NCBI GenBank assembly: GCA_039566865.1
Contig: CM076943.1
Coordinates: 30,388,663 to 30,452,662, forward strand
DNA from: Aurelia coerulea
Taxonomy: Eukaryota; Cnidaria; Scyphozoa; Semaeostomeae; Ulmaridae
Direction of reading: 5' to 3'
DNA: 64,000 nucleotides
Part shown: positions 1-11,324 of the stretch, piece by piece
Layout of the letters: every line of letters begins with the position of its first letter
How positions within the stretch are numbered: the stretch's first letter is position 1
Made by a program: the position numbers and the translations under genes
The notes under the pieces: generated by a model
Seen by the model: only the letters and a program-made list of their open reading frames with translations
Told to the model about the DNA's origin: nothing
Databases searched by the model: none

Positions 1-1064
1 CAGAAGATCCCCTTCTCAAACTTGTGTACCGGCATGAAAACAGCAAGAAGCTTTATTCTGTTGCAAAAGATGCCAGAAAATTTAAAGGAGAGTTAGAAGT
101 ACTAGACACTGCTAGAATACAACAAGAAAAAATCACTTTATTTGCTAAAAGAGTAAAGCAGGAAACAAAGAAGAAGGCACATGAGAAGATGAGACAGATA
201 TGGGAAGGAAAACCGATGCATGGCCAGTATCCAACTAGGGTGCATAAGCCAGATGTTGAAATAGAACAGACTCACAAATGGCTTAAGAGTCCTGGACTTA
301 AAGGAGAAACTGAGGGATTGATAATTGCTGCACAGGATCAAAGCTTAGCAACAAGATTATACCACAATAAGATCATCAAAGACGGCACTGACCCCAAGTG
401 TAGGATGTGCAATGAATTCGAGGAAACTATTGACCATATTGTAGCCGGCTGTCCAGTACTCGCAAAGACGGAATATATACAGCGACATGACAAGGCAGCA
501 GGACACCTACACTGGAGAATATGCAAAATTACCATTTCCCAACTGCAGATAAGTGGTATGAGCACAAACCTGAGAAAGTGACTGAAAATGAAGCTGCCAC
601 CGTACTATGGGACATGCCTGTAAGCACAGACAAAGAGATAAAAGCTAATAGACCTGACATAATTATCAAAGACAAGAAAGAAAAGAAATGCATTATGATT
701 GACATGAGTATACCATCTGAAAGAAATGTATCGATTAAAGAAGTAGAGAAGCTGTCCAAGTATAAAGATCTTGAAATTGAAGTAACAAAAATGTGGGAAA
801 TGAAGACATCGACAGTTCCAATTGTAGTGGGAGCACTGGGACTCATCAAGAAAGGCCTTGAGAAGTACGTCAGTCAAATTCCTGGCCACATACGGATTGA
901 AGAATTGCAGAAGATTGCTCTCCTCGGAAGCGCCCACATTCTGAGAAGAACGTTGTCCATCAAGTGAACACTGCTGTTGCCTTAGGGACATGGACTGACC
1001 TCGGCACAGTGGCGAGAACTGTACTGCATTAAAAGCAAAGAAAAAAAAAAAATAATAATAATAA
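1..1064 (+). mobile_element. 3' end of an R2/R4-like LINE with restriction-like endonuclease domain, frameshifted
   Basis: The reading frame is open to the window's left edge, so the 5' part lies outside. The first frame (to 581) carries a Cys-Cys-His-Cys knuckle (CRMCNEFEETIDHIVAGC). A second frame (521-967) carries RPD, then 14 residues, then D (RPDIIIKDKKEKKCIMID). That layout matches the restriction-like endonuclease at the C terminus of R2/R4/NeSL-type non-LTR retrotransposons, which nick target DNA for target-primed reverse transcription. The two frames join near 520-535 through a frameshift, so this copy is probably dead. The coding end is followed by a short 3' UTR, an A-rich stretch from about 1040 and an (ATA)n run, as expected of a LINE 3' end. 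The clade assignment is by motif only. Confidence 0.8.
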
Positions 1065-1181
1065 AAGGCATTTATATTGCGCCATTTATCCACACGGCTT
1101 AAAGGCGCATTACACGATCTATAAAACAAAAGGGGTGCTATTTTATACAATAATACAAAGAATGCTAAAATTGTTGGTTAA

Positions 1182-1759
1182 CCCTATCTCACCTGGGGGG
1201 GGGGGGTGGATTCCACCCCCCCAACCAAACTTTTATTCGCCTATGCTAGAATATGCAATGCAGGATGCCAAGACTCCGCTACTTTGACTTTATATCTATA
1301 CTGTATCGAATGATGAAAATTTCAAGATGCTAAATATAGCCTTGTAACCATGGCAACCAATGTTTTACTGTGTAGTCAACAAAATTTGTATACTTTTTTT
1401 TTAATTGTTGCAAATTTTAATCCCAAATATATGCAAAATTATACTTACACATGTATTTGATGATATCCAACTCAATTTGAAACAAAAGATTTCAATTTAG
1501 TGCCTCATTTCATTGTTTCAATCATGTTGGTAACAATCATGATAATCATAACTTAAAATCTTCTTATTGTCATAGCAACGAGAACAATAGAGATAATTTG
1601 AATTAATCATGTGATTTTGATTGTTTGCATCAAAGTATATATTTTTACCTATTCTAAAGATTGTAGCTACTACGACAGCGAAGAAAAAGAGGGGGGGGTG
1701 GAATCCACCCCCCCCCCCCTCAGGTATTGACCGCTTCAAAACGCCCAGGTGAGATAGGG
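1182..1759. mobile_element. TTAA-flanked MITE (piggyBac-like ends), CCCTATCT subfamily
   Basis: Both sides are flanked by TTAA (1178-1181 and 1760-1763). The 16-bp terminal inverted repeats are perfect (CCCTATCTCACCTGGG). Inside each end sits a G-run, a short TGGATTCCA-type loop and a C-run. There is no transposase ORF. TTAA target duplications with ends starting CCC suggest mobilisation by a piggyBac-type transposase (inference). The right end resembles the left end of the element at 37462. Confidence 0.85.
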
Positions 1760-1770
1760 TTAAATAAAAT

Positions 1771-2304
1771 CTAGTTAAAATATTCTTGAAACAGATGTGT
1801 TTTCAGTCTGCACTTGAAAGTGTCAAGAGAATCCGTTGCGCGCAATGCGTATGGCAGTCTGTTCCAAAGATGAGGAGAGGCACTTGTAAATGCACGATCT
1901 CCAGCGGTCACTAGCTTTGTCCTTGGTATTTCGAGAGTCAAGTCATCATCGGCAGATCTTGTCCGTCGTGCTGCTGTTCGTAATGTAAACAGCTCCGTAA
2001 GATAAACTGGTGCAAGATTATTGATGCATTTGTAAGTCAACGTTAAAATCTTGTATTTTATCCTGCATGATATTGGCAACCAATGAAGCTGTTTTACCAC
2101 TGGGGTTATATGACTGTGTCTCTTCACACCGGTCAAAATCCTGGCTGCGGAATTCTGAATTTTTTGCAACTTTTGTAACTCACTCATTGGCAAGCCATAT
2201 AAAAGAGAATTGTTGCAATCTAGCCTAGATGTGACGAAAGCATGGATGGCTTTTTCAGCAGCTTCTTTTGTAAGATACTTCCGAGCTAAGCGAATATTAT
2301 ACAA
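1771..2304 (-). mobile_element. LINE (CR1/L2-like) 3' coding fragment
   Basis: The 177-codon open frame ends with a stop at its left side. It reads as the C-terminal part of a Jockey-superfamily reverse transcriptase protein. Recognisable signatures are AARILTGVKRHSHITPV, LHWLPISCRIKYKILTLTYK, GDRAFTSASPHLWNRLP and a final FKCRLKTHLF block. The RT catalytic motifs lie upstream and are missing: similarity stops at about 2310 in GC-rich sequence, so the insertion is 5'-truncated. No frameshift is visible in the surviving part. Confidence 0.8.
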
Positions 2305-2875
2305 GTAACTAGGCCCGCTCGGCGCGGCTGCACCGCGCCTCCGCGTTCCTTTTAGCTTCGCTGTAGTTTGTCTTAGTGGCAGTACTGAAGTGGAAAATGT
2401 ATCTTGGTGTTAGTTAATTTAATTAAGCAATACTTAAGTGGAACTGTATGTCTGCACATGGTGGCAACTTCGGTGATTTTGGGATTTGTGTTTTCATGGA
2501 AGTTTGGACGTGAAAGAGGTGATTGTGCTGAGAAATTAGTTGCTGTCGTTGTTGTGGGTGCCTTGGTTGTTTCAGTTGTTGTCTTAGTGGATTTAGCTGC
2601 CTTAGCGCCTTTAGTGGCGTTAGTTGCCTAATTGTCTTGAATTGCTTAAGTGGCCTTACTTACGTTAGTTGCTCTCTAGTTTTAGTTATTGAGCAGATCC
2701 AAGTGCGTTTCATGCTGTAGTGGACTTAGTTGTGTAGCACTCTTAGTTGCCTTATTCGCCTTAGTTGCTTTAATGGGCTTTCTTATAATGTTAGTTACCA
2801 TCTTGTTTTAGTTGTTGAGTAGATCTATTTGCGTGTCTCGCCTTAGTGGAGCTGTTTACATTAGCGCCTTTAGTT

Positions 2876-3814
2876 CCGGGGGGGGGGGGTACTTGACTTA
2901 TTTGTACGGGGGTGTGCCCACGAAATGTTTTCGATCTAACAAAATATCCCCTTTTGACATGTTTTGACAACCTACTCCAGAAAAATTGCCTTATTTTGAT
3001 ACCCTGTGCTAGAAGAAATTGGTGAAAACGATACCCTTAACCCTATTCTACCCGGGCTCCTAGGGTCAGACCACTGCCCGGGGGGGCATAAAATGCCCCC
3101 TAATTATCTCCAAAACCATAATTAGTATGCCATTGTAACTTCGCACAATAGTAAGTACATCTATTAGGAGTCTAATTATAGATTTCAATGCAAATTAGTC
3201 ACGTGGTTCGTTGTCAAGCGACCAAACAATGGGACCATGTCAGATATAAGCTTCAGCACTGAAAACACAAAGAGCAAATTAATTCAGATAAAATGTATGA
3301 AAACCTCAATAAACTACTTAAAAATGAAGAGAGTTTGTTTATCCATCGAATTATATCAAAATTTGAAAATTTTGTCTTTCCTTATTAAAGATATGACGTC
3401 ATCAATTTGCATGACGTCATGGAATCTATAATTTGCTGATGTCAGCAAATATGAATAATGTATATATCAAATGAAAGTACTTTGCAAGGGGAATCGTTTG
3501 GTACCAATCACAACTTCATCAAGGTTAAGACAAATGAATTATGACTGTTTGTGTCATTTTCTTTGTGACTACTTTCCAAATATGGGTATCTACTGGTCAC
3601 GTGACTAAACTTATGACAATGAAAAGTCTAAAACGTAATTGCCAATTAAAAACTAGGAAAAGTCATGGATGTTTCAGCTCATTTTTGTATTTCCTCTCTG
3701 TTTTATAATCAAAAGTTTGGTTGGGGGGGGCAATTTTTGCCCCCCCCCCACCTCCGGGTACAATAGGGTTAAAAATGGCACATCACAGTCGAACAATTGT
3801 ATCAAGTACCCGCT
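2876..3814. mobile_element. GGGTACTTGA-ended foldback element, itself interrupted
   Basis: The left end (G-run then GTACTTGACTTATTTGTAC) and the right end (GTATCAAGTACCCGCTGGG, read in reverse) are inverted versions of each other and share a distal GTGTGCC/GGCACA block. The same family recurs at 34197-34520. The interior is occupied by the TTAA MITE at 3041-3768. Confidence 0.6.
3041..3768. mobile_element. TTAA-flanked MITE, CCCTATT subfamily
   Basis: TTAA sits at 3037-3040 and 3769-3772. The ends CCCTATTCTACCCGG and CCCTATTGTACCCGG (right end reversed) differ at one base. Subterminal G-run/loop/C-run hairpins occur at both ends (GCATAAAATGC and GCAATTTTTGC loops). The interior holds TGACGTCA and GTCACGTGAC words also seen in the element at 4136. 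No ORF. Confidence 0.85.
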
Positions 3815-4135
3815 GGGCGTTAGTTGCGTTAGTTGCTTTAATGGCCTTACTTACGTTAGTCGTTGTCTCGTTTCAGTTCCTTAGTGGACTTAGTTGTCTT
3901 AGCGCCTTTAGTTGTGGTAGTTGCTGTATTGGCCTTTCTTTAGTGGCCATACGTCTGCTCATTGATACAGAGACGCGTTCGGCTATATTATTGCGTAGGC
4001 TACGTAGGCTCATTGGTGTGGTTACCTTACTTGCTGCAATTGCTTTACTTACCCCAAGTAGTTTAGTTGAAAAATTTGTAGGGGGCAATTAGTTGGGTAT
4101 TGCCCTTGTAGCCTTTGTTGCGTCAGCTGCCTTAG

Positions 4136-4966
4136 CCCTAATCCATATGGGCTTTTTGCTTTTGCGAGCTACCATAATGGGAGGGGGGCTCTGAAAAGTG
4201 GCTTTCTGAACGAAGGGTGGGGGGGTGGGTTTAACGTGGGGGCAGGGGAGGTTCAACTTGGCTTAGTTACAGAGCAAGTAGTTTGTAGCATGTGGGGCAA
4301 TCTGGGTGTGGCTGCGACGTGTTATGACGTTGGAAATCAGCGAAGATCGGATTTCCAAGTTGAATTAGAGTTTAAAGAAGATGTTGCATGGACTTTATAC
4401 AGTTTTTGGTTCAATTTATAAACATAGCTGGTGGGAAAATATCATTTTATTGAAAATAACGATGTTGGAGTGATATTTTGACAGATATTAACTAATTCTG
4501 ATGACGTCATTTGTGCCGTTATTTTGTTCTATGCAAAAACAGATAAAAAAGACTGCAAAATGGTGGTAAACTATTACAATGTATCATTGGAGTTCATTTA
4601 GTGGAAAAAGTTGGGGGGAAATTGGAAAATTTTGCTAATTAGCCCAAATTTGCAGCCGAAATGTCATTATCAAAAAATGCTCACGTCATCAAATCCCAAA
4701 AATTCCGGCATCAAATGAAAGCCCTTTGTTTTGATAATTGAATGAAATGTTTCCATTGAAATCACCGAAGACAACAATTTTGCTGCTAATTGCTTCCAAA
4801 TATGGGGAACGTCACGTGACCTGTGAGCTCTATTGTGTAAAATTTGCCCGTCAAAATGTATCGATGATAGAGAGGTACGGGTTACGTAGCTGATGTCGTT
4901 TTAAAATGCGGCAAGTGAAAGTACGAAGGGAGGGGGGGGGGTTGGGAAACCCCTTATGGAGTAGGG
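4136..4966. mobile_element. TTAA-family MITE, CCCTAMTCCAT subfamily
   Basis: The ends are CCCTAATCCATATGGG and, reversed, CCCTACTCCATAAGGG, with two mismatches. They are flanked by TTAG (4132-4135) and TTAA (4967-4970), so the left duplication has mutated or was imperfect. It shares the ATGACGTCATTT and GTCACGTGACC words with the element at 3041. A G-run lies just inside the right end. No coding potential. Confidence 0.7.
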
Positions 4967-5232
4967 TTAAGCAAGTGTTGGGTTACTTGCCTGCTCGATT
5001 CCTTTCGTTGCATCATTTACGTTGCTCTTAGTTGCTTTGGTAGCTACAGTAGCATTTGCTGCCTTAGCTGCCCTAGCTGTCTTACCTGCCCCGGTTGCCC
5101 TAGTAAGATTAGTTGCAATTTGTGGTTGTCTTTTAGCAGCTCAGTAAGTGTTGAAGTTCCTTTGCAAGGTAGATTTGCAATAATTATATGGGAAATAAAC
5201 TCCATTTCATCAGGGCGCGAATTCAGGGTAAG

Positions 5233-5338
5233 TTGGCAATGAGCCAAGTGACGTCACATAACTTGGCAATGTGCCAAGTCACATGTTGACAAATTGGCAT
5301 GGTGCCAAGCCACGTGACCTATATTGGCAATATGCCAG
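5233..5338. promoter_or_regulatory. Four NFI-like palindromes at 30-31 bp spacing
   Basis: Sites at 5233-5247, 5263-5277 and 5294-5308 match TTGGC(N5)GCCAA exactly. The fourth at 5324-5338 has one mismatch (GCCAG). That pattern is the full nuclear factor I consensus. The spacers carry TGACGTCA (CRE-like) and CACGTG (E-box) words. Whether it binds anything is unknown, and the array may simply be a tandem repeat. Confidence 0.5.
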
Positions 5339-5366
5339 GTAAATCATGTGACATGGGGGCTAGGCA

Positions 5367-5860
5367 CGTGAAAGCCCCCCAACAACTAAAAGTATCATCA
5401 GTAACTAAGTTATATACCCTTCACTTGGTATCATCCCTGTTCTTTAGCATTTTCATGCAGGGAGCCCCTATGACTAAGAATCAATTTGTTGCAAGGTAAA
5501 ACAGGTCACCTGAAGGGTGACGCACGTGACTACCCCAACAAATATCCATATTAGCACCCTATGTATTCGTTAGTAACTAATTTATATAGTATTTACTTAC
5601 TATTACCCTTGTAATGAAGCATTTTCATAAAGGGAGCTCTGTATACTCTTAGAAAGAGCACTATTGTGAAGGAGAAGGTATCACGTGATATGGGTGTGGT
5701 CACGTCACAGCCCCCAATTGGTGTTAAAAATCGCTGGTATCGATGATGCACCCCACCACCCTAAAACTTCGTCCATACTTACTGCGGGATGATGACACCC
5801 TTTAGAGTGTCGTTGTGAAGGAGGATACCGCAGTTCGAAGGCGAATGTGCACGTGACGTC
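5367..5860 (+). repeat. Degenerate tandem repeat (about 155-180 bp) containing CACGTG boxes
   Basis: CACGTGAAAG (5367), CACGTGACTA (5523) and CACGTCACAG (5701) start successive diverged units. Units one and two share an AGTAACTAA-TTATATA block, a GCATTTTCAT block and a GGGAGC block in the same order. A further GCACGTGACG lies near 5850. No protein is encoded. Confidence 0.5.
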
Positions 5861-6056
5861 CGATGTGACGTCTTTGGTTGTTTACCAACTAGCGCTGAGT
5901 CGATTGTTCGTTGATGACCCTTGATAGCACCATCAAGTGTCGTTAGCAACAATCGGCAGTCAATCAAAAAACAATAACCTGCTGAAGAAGGCTGCTAAGA
6001 AGTTTCCCCTGCTGATACCCCCAGTAGCAGGAGGTGACCCCAAAATATGGACATCC

Positions 6057-6835
6057 TCATGCACATATAGATTTCCCCGTCGAATTTTGGAGACAAAGAG
6101 CGAGCTTCCAGGACACGGGAGAGGTCTGGAATAAGTGCGGCAGACAGACAAATTCAGCGTAGCTACACAGAGAGTTTACAAGAGACTTTTGTGATAAATT
6201 TGCATCAAAGACTAAACCAAGATTCCGTGCTTTTTCGTTTGGTTTAATTTCACTATTTCCAATATTGATAAACAGGTTTGACAGTTTTGCACATTGTTTT
6301 CGTGTTCTGATCACCAACAGTTCAGTTTTATCTCCATTTAGTTTTAGCCTGTTTTTAGCATCCAGGACTGGATTTCTTGAACACACCCCTCAATTTGCTG
6401 TATTGAGAGAGTTGCACATTCTGGAGTCGGTGAGACTGACATATAGAGTTGTGTGTCATCAGCATAGAGGTGAAACTTCACACATCTTTTCCGAAAAATG
6501 TCTCCCAAGGGTAACGTATATACGAGAAAAAGTAACGGGCCCAGCACTGATCCTTGTGGAGCACCACAAGATAGAGGCACCTTTTTCGATTTTTCATCTT
6601 TAATTTTAACCATTTGAAAACGATCTTCTAGATATGAAACAAACCATTTCAAAGCTTCCCCTTGAATTCCGCATCTGTTGGAAAGTCTTTCCAGTAATAC
6701 AGAATGATTTACTGTATCAAATGCCGCTGAAAGATCTAACAAAACAAGAATGGAGACTTTTTGCTTATAGTGCCACTGAAGTGTAGTAGTGAAAATTTTG
6801 ATAATGCCATTTTTGTAATGATTATGAATAAACAA
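6057..6835 (-). mobile_element. LINE (L2/CR1-like) reverse transcriptase fragment, frameshifted
   Basis: One frame (6344-6835) carries RT core motifs: LDLSAAFDTVNH, SCGAPQGSVLGPLLF and the catalytic FHLYADDTQLY. A second frame (6057-6386) continues with the thumb-side segment (LKLNGDKTELLVI, LGLVFDANLS). The frames swap at about 6360-6386, so the copy carries a frameshift. It lacks the endonuclease and the C terminus, so it is truncated at both ends. Confidence 0.8.
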
Positions 6836-9800
6836 GAGCCGCTGAATCGAATGATTTAATTATTTCCTGTATATTGTTTCTATAAGTATCATATTTTAAG
6901 CCCTAAAGTGCCAATTATCAAGTTTCTTTGTGCGAAAAATAATGCGCAGCCAAACTGGAATGTGTGACGTACTTTGATTTATCACTCGCTGTGGCGTGGT
7001 ATGTTTTAACTGCAGTTCAGCCTGGAAGTCACGCGAAGCTCGACGCGAAGCCTCTGGTAAACTGTTTAAAAGGCAGAAAATGCCACTTTCTGGTGACTTT
7101 AACAACGCCAGCTGCATGAGATATAATCACGGCTCGCAGGTTCTCGGGAAAACTTCCATTACAAGAGCAGAATCATCGAGAACTTGGTATAAGCATGGTA
7201 TCTACGCAAAAGGGTTATTAGGCCTATTGGCAGCTGAAGCAACAAGACTAACTCGACAAGCCTGTTTTCTGCAGAGAACATTGATTTACATTTTACATTT
7301 GGCTTTTGACGAAATTAGACTACTAAGACGTCGTAAGATCAACATAGTATCAACTTCTGGAAGCTGAGAGATTGTGCTGTGTTGCTCTGAGGAGCGAAGA
7401 CAAAATCCCGAGTTCATTCCTTCAGGTGGGTGCAAGTTTTGTTGTGCTTGTGTTGCTGCTCTCTGAGATTTGACGGTGTAGCATATCGATGCAGTGATTG
7501 TTTTAAGTTTAGTATCGAGGACCGTTTTGAATTATAATGAATGAAATGGTATTTTCAGATTTGATTTGAATGAAAGCACTGTGGATGCACAGTTGGTAAC
7601 AGGTCGGTCTCCTGGCCCCAAATTCTGAGGACCGTTCCTTGCCTTTTGTGGTCCTAGTTTCCAAACCATACAGAAAGGAAAATGCTCTCAACCTGGTGGA
7701 AACCGGTTTTGTTTACCACTCATATGGTGCCTATTACCTAAATAATAAAAAATGCAAAGCAGATGCAGTTATTTTTGGCTCTTGTTAACCAAAGGACTGC
7801 TGTTCATTGAGTTATGAATTTTTATTTGATATTTTAGATAAAATGAAAGATCAAGTCAACCAAGATGAAGAGCAGATGCAGAACTCATTTGGCATATCTG
7901 TTCAATAATCTCTTTGATGAAAAATGATCTCAGTGCAAACAGAATTGGGTTTGAAAATGAAGGTGACCTGACGACAGCCTTCACTGCCTCAAGATACTGA
8001 AACAGTTACATTTATTTTGACAAAGAGTTAGTTTAACACTTGTTTATTTATGGAGTATAATGCTGCCTGCCATTGATCTTGTAAGAGTAGGTACCAATAA
8101 GAGTAGTAAGAGGAATAAAATCTTGAGATCAAACTCTCTTTTCCTGTTCCTTGGATAATGTACTTTCAGTGCAAAATTAAACCACTTATTTTGGAAGAAA
8201 CTAAGAATTTGAACCAGTATCGAGTTTCTTAAAATTATCAGACTTCAAGGTTCTACTGTATATAACAATCTCCATGTCTACTACCGATGCCCTTGTGAAA
8301 ATTTCAAAACAAAGTTGTTTTAGACATTTACACATGCTTTTTATGAGAAACTGCTTACAAGAAACTCAACTCTAAGATCCCCCAAAATTATGAGACTCCA
8401 ATACTGGGAACAGATAACTTACGAAACTATCAAGTTTTAATAAAGGACATCCTCATCGTATTTGTACTTTATTTTCACTTGTTTTCTGTCTGATATTACT
8501 CAGGAGGTACTTGAGTAAATGTCTAACACTGGAAAGGCTCCAACAAATGTTGCTTTCAAATATTCACAAAGGCAAAGGCCACAAATACAAAGATTGTTGA
8601 AACCTTTGAGAAACTTTTAACTCTGAGAACTGCAAATCTGATGATGTTAAGAAACTTTCAGTACTGACTCAGATTCTTTCTTATAAAAGACAGGGATGTA
8701 GGAAGCATCTCAAACTTGGGGGGCATGACACTTCAAAGACATCTTTCTCATAGAGCTAAAGGGGCACTTGCTGAAAATAGAAAGCACACTCTTTTTATTG
8801 CAAAATCTTGGGGGGCACATGCCCCCAGTGTCCTCCCTTTCTATGTTTCTGATAAAAAACTCAGGCACCTTCCAAGTAATATGCTACAAGTAAAAATGAA
8901 GTAAAATTAAGCTGAGGAGTTTCTTTATTGGAATAAATAGTTTCTTAAGTTAAATTTTCCTAGAACTGGAGTTTCTTAATTCTTTGGCGACCTGAGAGTT
9001 GAGCTTCTTATGGCTGGTTTCTTGTAAAAAATATGTGTAATGTTCACTTTGTGTATCCAGAGAATTTGACAAACACTTCCTGTGATTTTCTTCAACCTGT
9101 GAGTATGAGAAGCTATGGTGATGGCCCCTAATCTACCAATATTTTTCTTCAGTTTGGCTACACATGCTCAGTAAGAAAATAACAGAACATAAGCAGTAAT
9201 GATGTTAAATGGATTATTGCTACCTTCTAACCTACATGCAAGTTTTGAAAGAAATACTGAAGTAAGGCAGGAAAAAACACAGTGGCCAGTTTAAATATGC
9301 CTGATGAACAGCAAAGACAATTTTGTAAATAAAAATAACCCTTCCCTGCTGATATCCCTGATTGGAACTCTTTGGTATAATGTCAATACCAATGTCAGAT
9401 AGAACCACAGTTTGTTTGTTAACTTTCTTAAATACAACTCACATTTTTTGCATATGAGGAAGTACATGTAAAGAACCCAACAACTGCATACAGGGCCTAT
9501 TTTACAACATTTGGAAACTGGTGTGCACCTATGTTTCGTTCAATTCCTACTCTGGTCATTTCCCTGGGACACCCCTGGGTATTTGCTCATAAAATATTCC
9601 TGGCCCCCATGCGTTTGACTGCAAATTTTCCCCTGCTTCCAGGGGCATTTGGTAATAGTAGTGATTATAGCGTTTGCTTACGAAGTTTTTGGGAGTACGC
9701 ATGCCAAGTCCCTGGGCATTTGCCAAAAGACTTGCCCCATCCCCTGAGGCATCTGTACAAGCAATTCTTTGACCCCTGGGCTGCCTGTGGAGGATGGTCA

Positions 9801-10845
9801 GGGCAGGAATAGAATGAGACATTAGGTTGAATATCAAACATAATTGAGAAATGTTATTTGGAGTTTGGTTTTCCCAAATCCTTCAAACTAACTTTATATT
9901 GTAGAGTATACTACCATCCTCACTTGAAACAGATCACCTTTCATTTTTGCAAAAGGATTTACTGCTATTGTGCAGCTGGGCCCTAAAGTCTGAGTTAATT
10001 TTTTCACTTTTAATATGAAAACATATTTAGGATGATTCCCATCTCATCTCCTTTTAATCTTCTGCAATCTATTTTCAACGTTTTATGAAACCACATAACA
10101 AAAGCTGAACTTATTTTTTACTGTGACAAGAAATTGTGATGTGAGGCCAAGAGACAGTGTTAGACTCAGAATTTTGGGCTGAGAAAAATATATGCTGCCA
10201 TGTGTGGAATTCACTGTTTAAGATAAGCCACACTCTTTTCTTGTTATACAATACAATGCAATACAAAACAGCATCAGCGGCAAAGTTTCGGTTGCTTGTA
10301 AAATGTTTTGGTATCCATAAAATTCTGAATTTCCAGCTTGTCCTGCAGGGTTCAAGTTCTAGGCCATTTTGCATGAAATATTCTCATCCAATTGGAGTCA
10401 ACCATGCTCTAAGCAATGTTTATACCAGATTTGTTGGACCTGAATAACAATAAATAACAAAACATTTAACTCTGAATTGGCTTACCAACCACAGTCAATT
10501 GTGATAAAAAGGCAAAACTTCATGTTTCTACATTTTCTACCTTCTTACAGGCAAATTTTGATTTTCTATTTATTGCATAATAACAGATAACCGCAAATCC
10601 TGGTAACAAAATCATGTTCAGTTTCATACCATCTTAGGCTCACTTAATTCGCTCCTTTTAGGTTACTGCCAATTTAATAAGTTTGCAGAAAACTCATATC
10701 TGATCCCCTTCGTGCTTCTGGTCAAGACAAGTTTGCTCAAGTGGTGGTGAAAAGCCTCACAATCACAACGAACACCAATTCAAATGACCTATCATATCAA
10801 CACATAAAAGAAAAACAAATAAAGCATTCAAGCACAAATTCTCAC
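6836..10845. other. Unassigned non-coding stretch
   Basis: I find no convincing exon, RNA gene or complete element. Open frames here (for example 6996-7367 and 9531-9812) lack family motifs and codon bias. Short G- and C-rich words resembling fragments of dispersed repeats occur near 8715-8840 (GGGGGGCACATGCCCCC) and 9550-9790 (repeated CCCTGGGCATTTG-like words). The remainder is AT-rich and featureless to inspection. Confidence 0.5.
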
Positions 10846-11024
10846 CATTTAATTGTAGAAGCACTTCCAGGTGTCCATTTATTGAAATATCTGATCTCAC
10901 AACATGCCGTAATTGATGCTTCCAATCTCGCCATCATCGCCTCTTCCCTGAATTTGATACGGGCAAGAGGGCCTAAATCATCGTCAATAAACGGCGGCTT
11001 TGAAACAGTTTTAAACCGGCTACA
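10846..11024 (-). CDS. Possible exon of an unrecognised gene
   Basis: On the minus strand an open stretch begins after a stop near 11027 and runs to a good splice donor (AAATG|GTGAGAA, last exon base 10846). The translation is compositionally protein-like, with segments such as KPPFIDDDLGPLARIKFREE and RYFNKWTPGSASTIKW. The region has more CpG than its surroundings. I do not recognise the family, see no clear acceptor and found no partner exon nearby. The first in-frame Met is the Met-Met pair about midway. It could be a first exon, a pseudo-exon or chance. Confidence 0.3.
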
Positions 11025-11324
11025 TCACTCCGCAGCATTTGTTATTTATCATCCCGTGGTCACTTGGTACTACTGATGCGATTGGAATCCAATTTATCTC
11101 CAAAGTCTCGGCAAAACATGCAATAATATTCACTTTTCCTCACGGCACATTGGCAGCCAGGCACCTTCCTTCCAGTCGTTCACAGTGGTGTCTTCGTGTG
11201 TGATGAATTGAATGGAACGCTTGATAAATCATTCTACGTCACTCGGCCCAGGCTCTTTTCGCAAGACCAAGGGGTAAAAACACCCCAAAAAATGGCATTT
11301 CCCGGCACCAAAATGAAAAAATAT

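Larger units (their letters stand above)
2520..5130 (+). repeat. Degenerate TTAGTTGC/CTTAGTGG satellite-like region, split by insertions
   Basis: From about 2520 to 2870, 3818 to 4135 and 4970 to 5130 the sequence repeatedly uses short words such as TTAGTTGC, GCCTTAGT and CTTAGTGG at irregular spacing. The intervening blocks (2876-3814 and 4136-4966) are inserted elements, so this was once one continuous low-complexity repeat. ORFs here are Val/Leu/Ala-rich by-products of the repeat and are not credible genes. Confidence 0.6.

Noticed and set aside
605..1150. 181-codon minus-strand ORF
   Set aside because: It overlaps the LINE endonuclease on the other strand, is Phe/Tyr-rich and includes the poly(T) complement of the LINE tail.
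3669..4092. Val/Leu/Ala-rich ORFs resembling membrane proteins
   Set aside because: They arise from TTAGTTGC-type repeats and G/C runs and change frame with each repeat.
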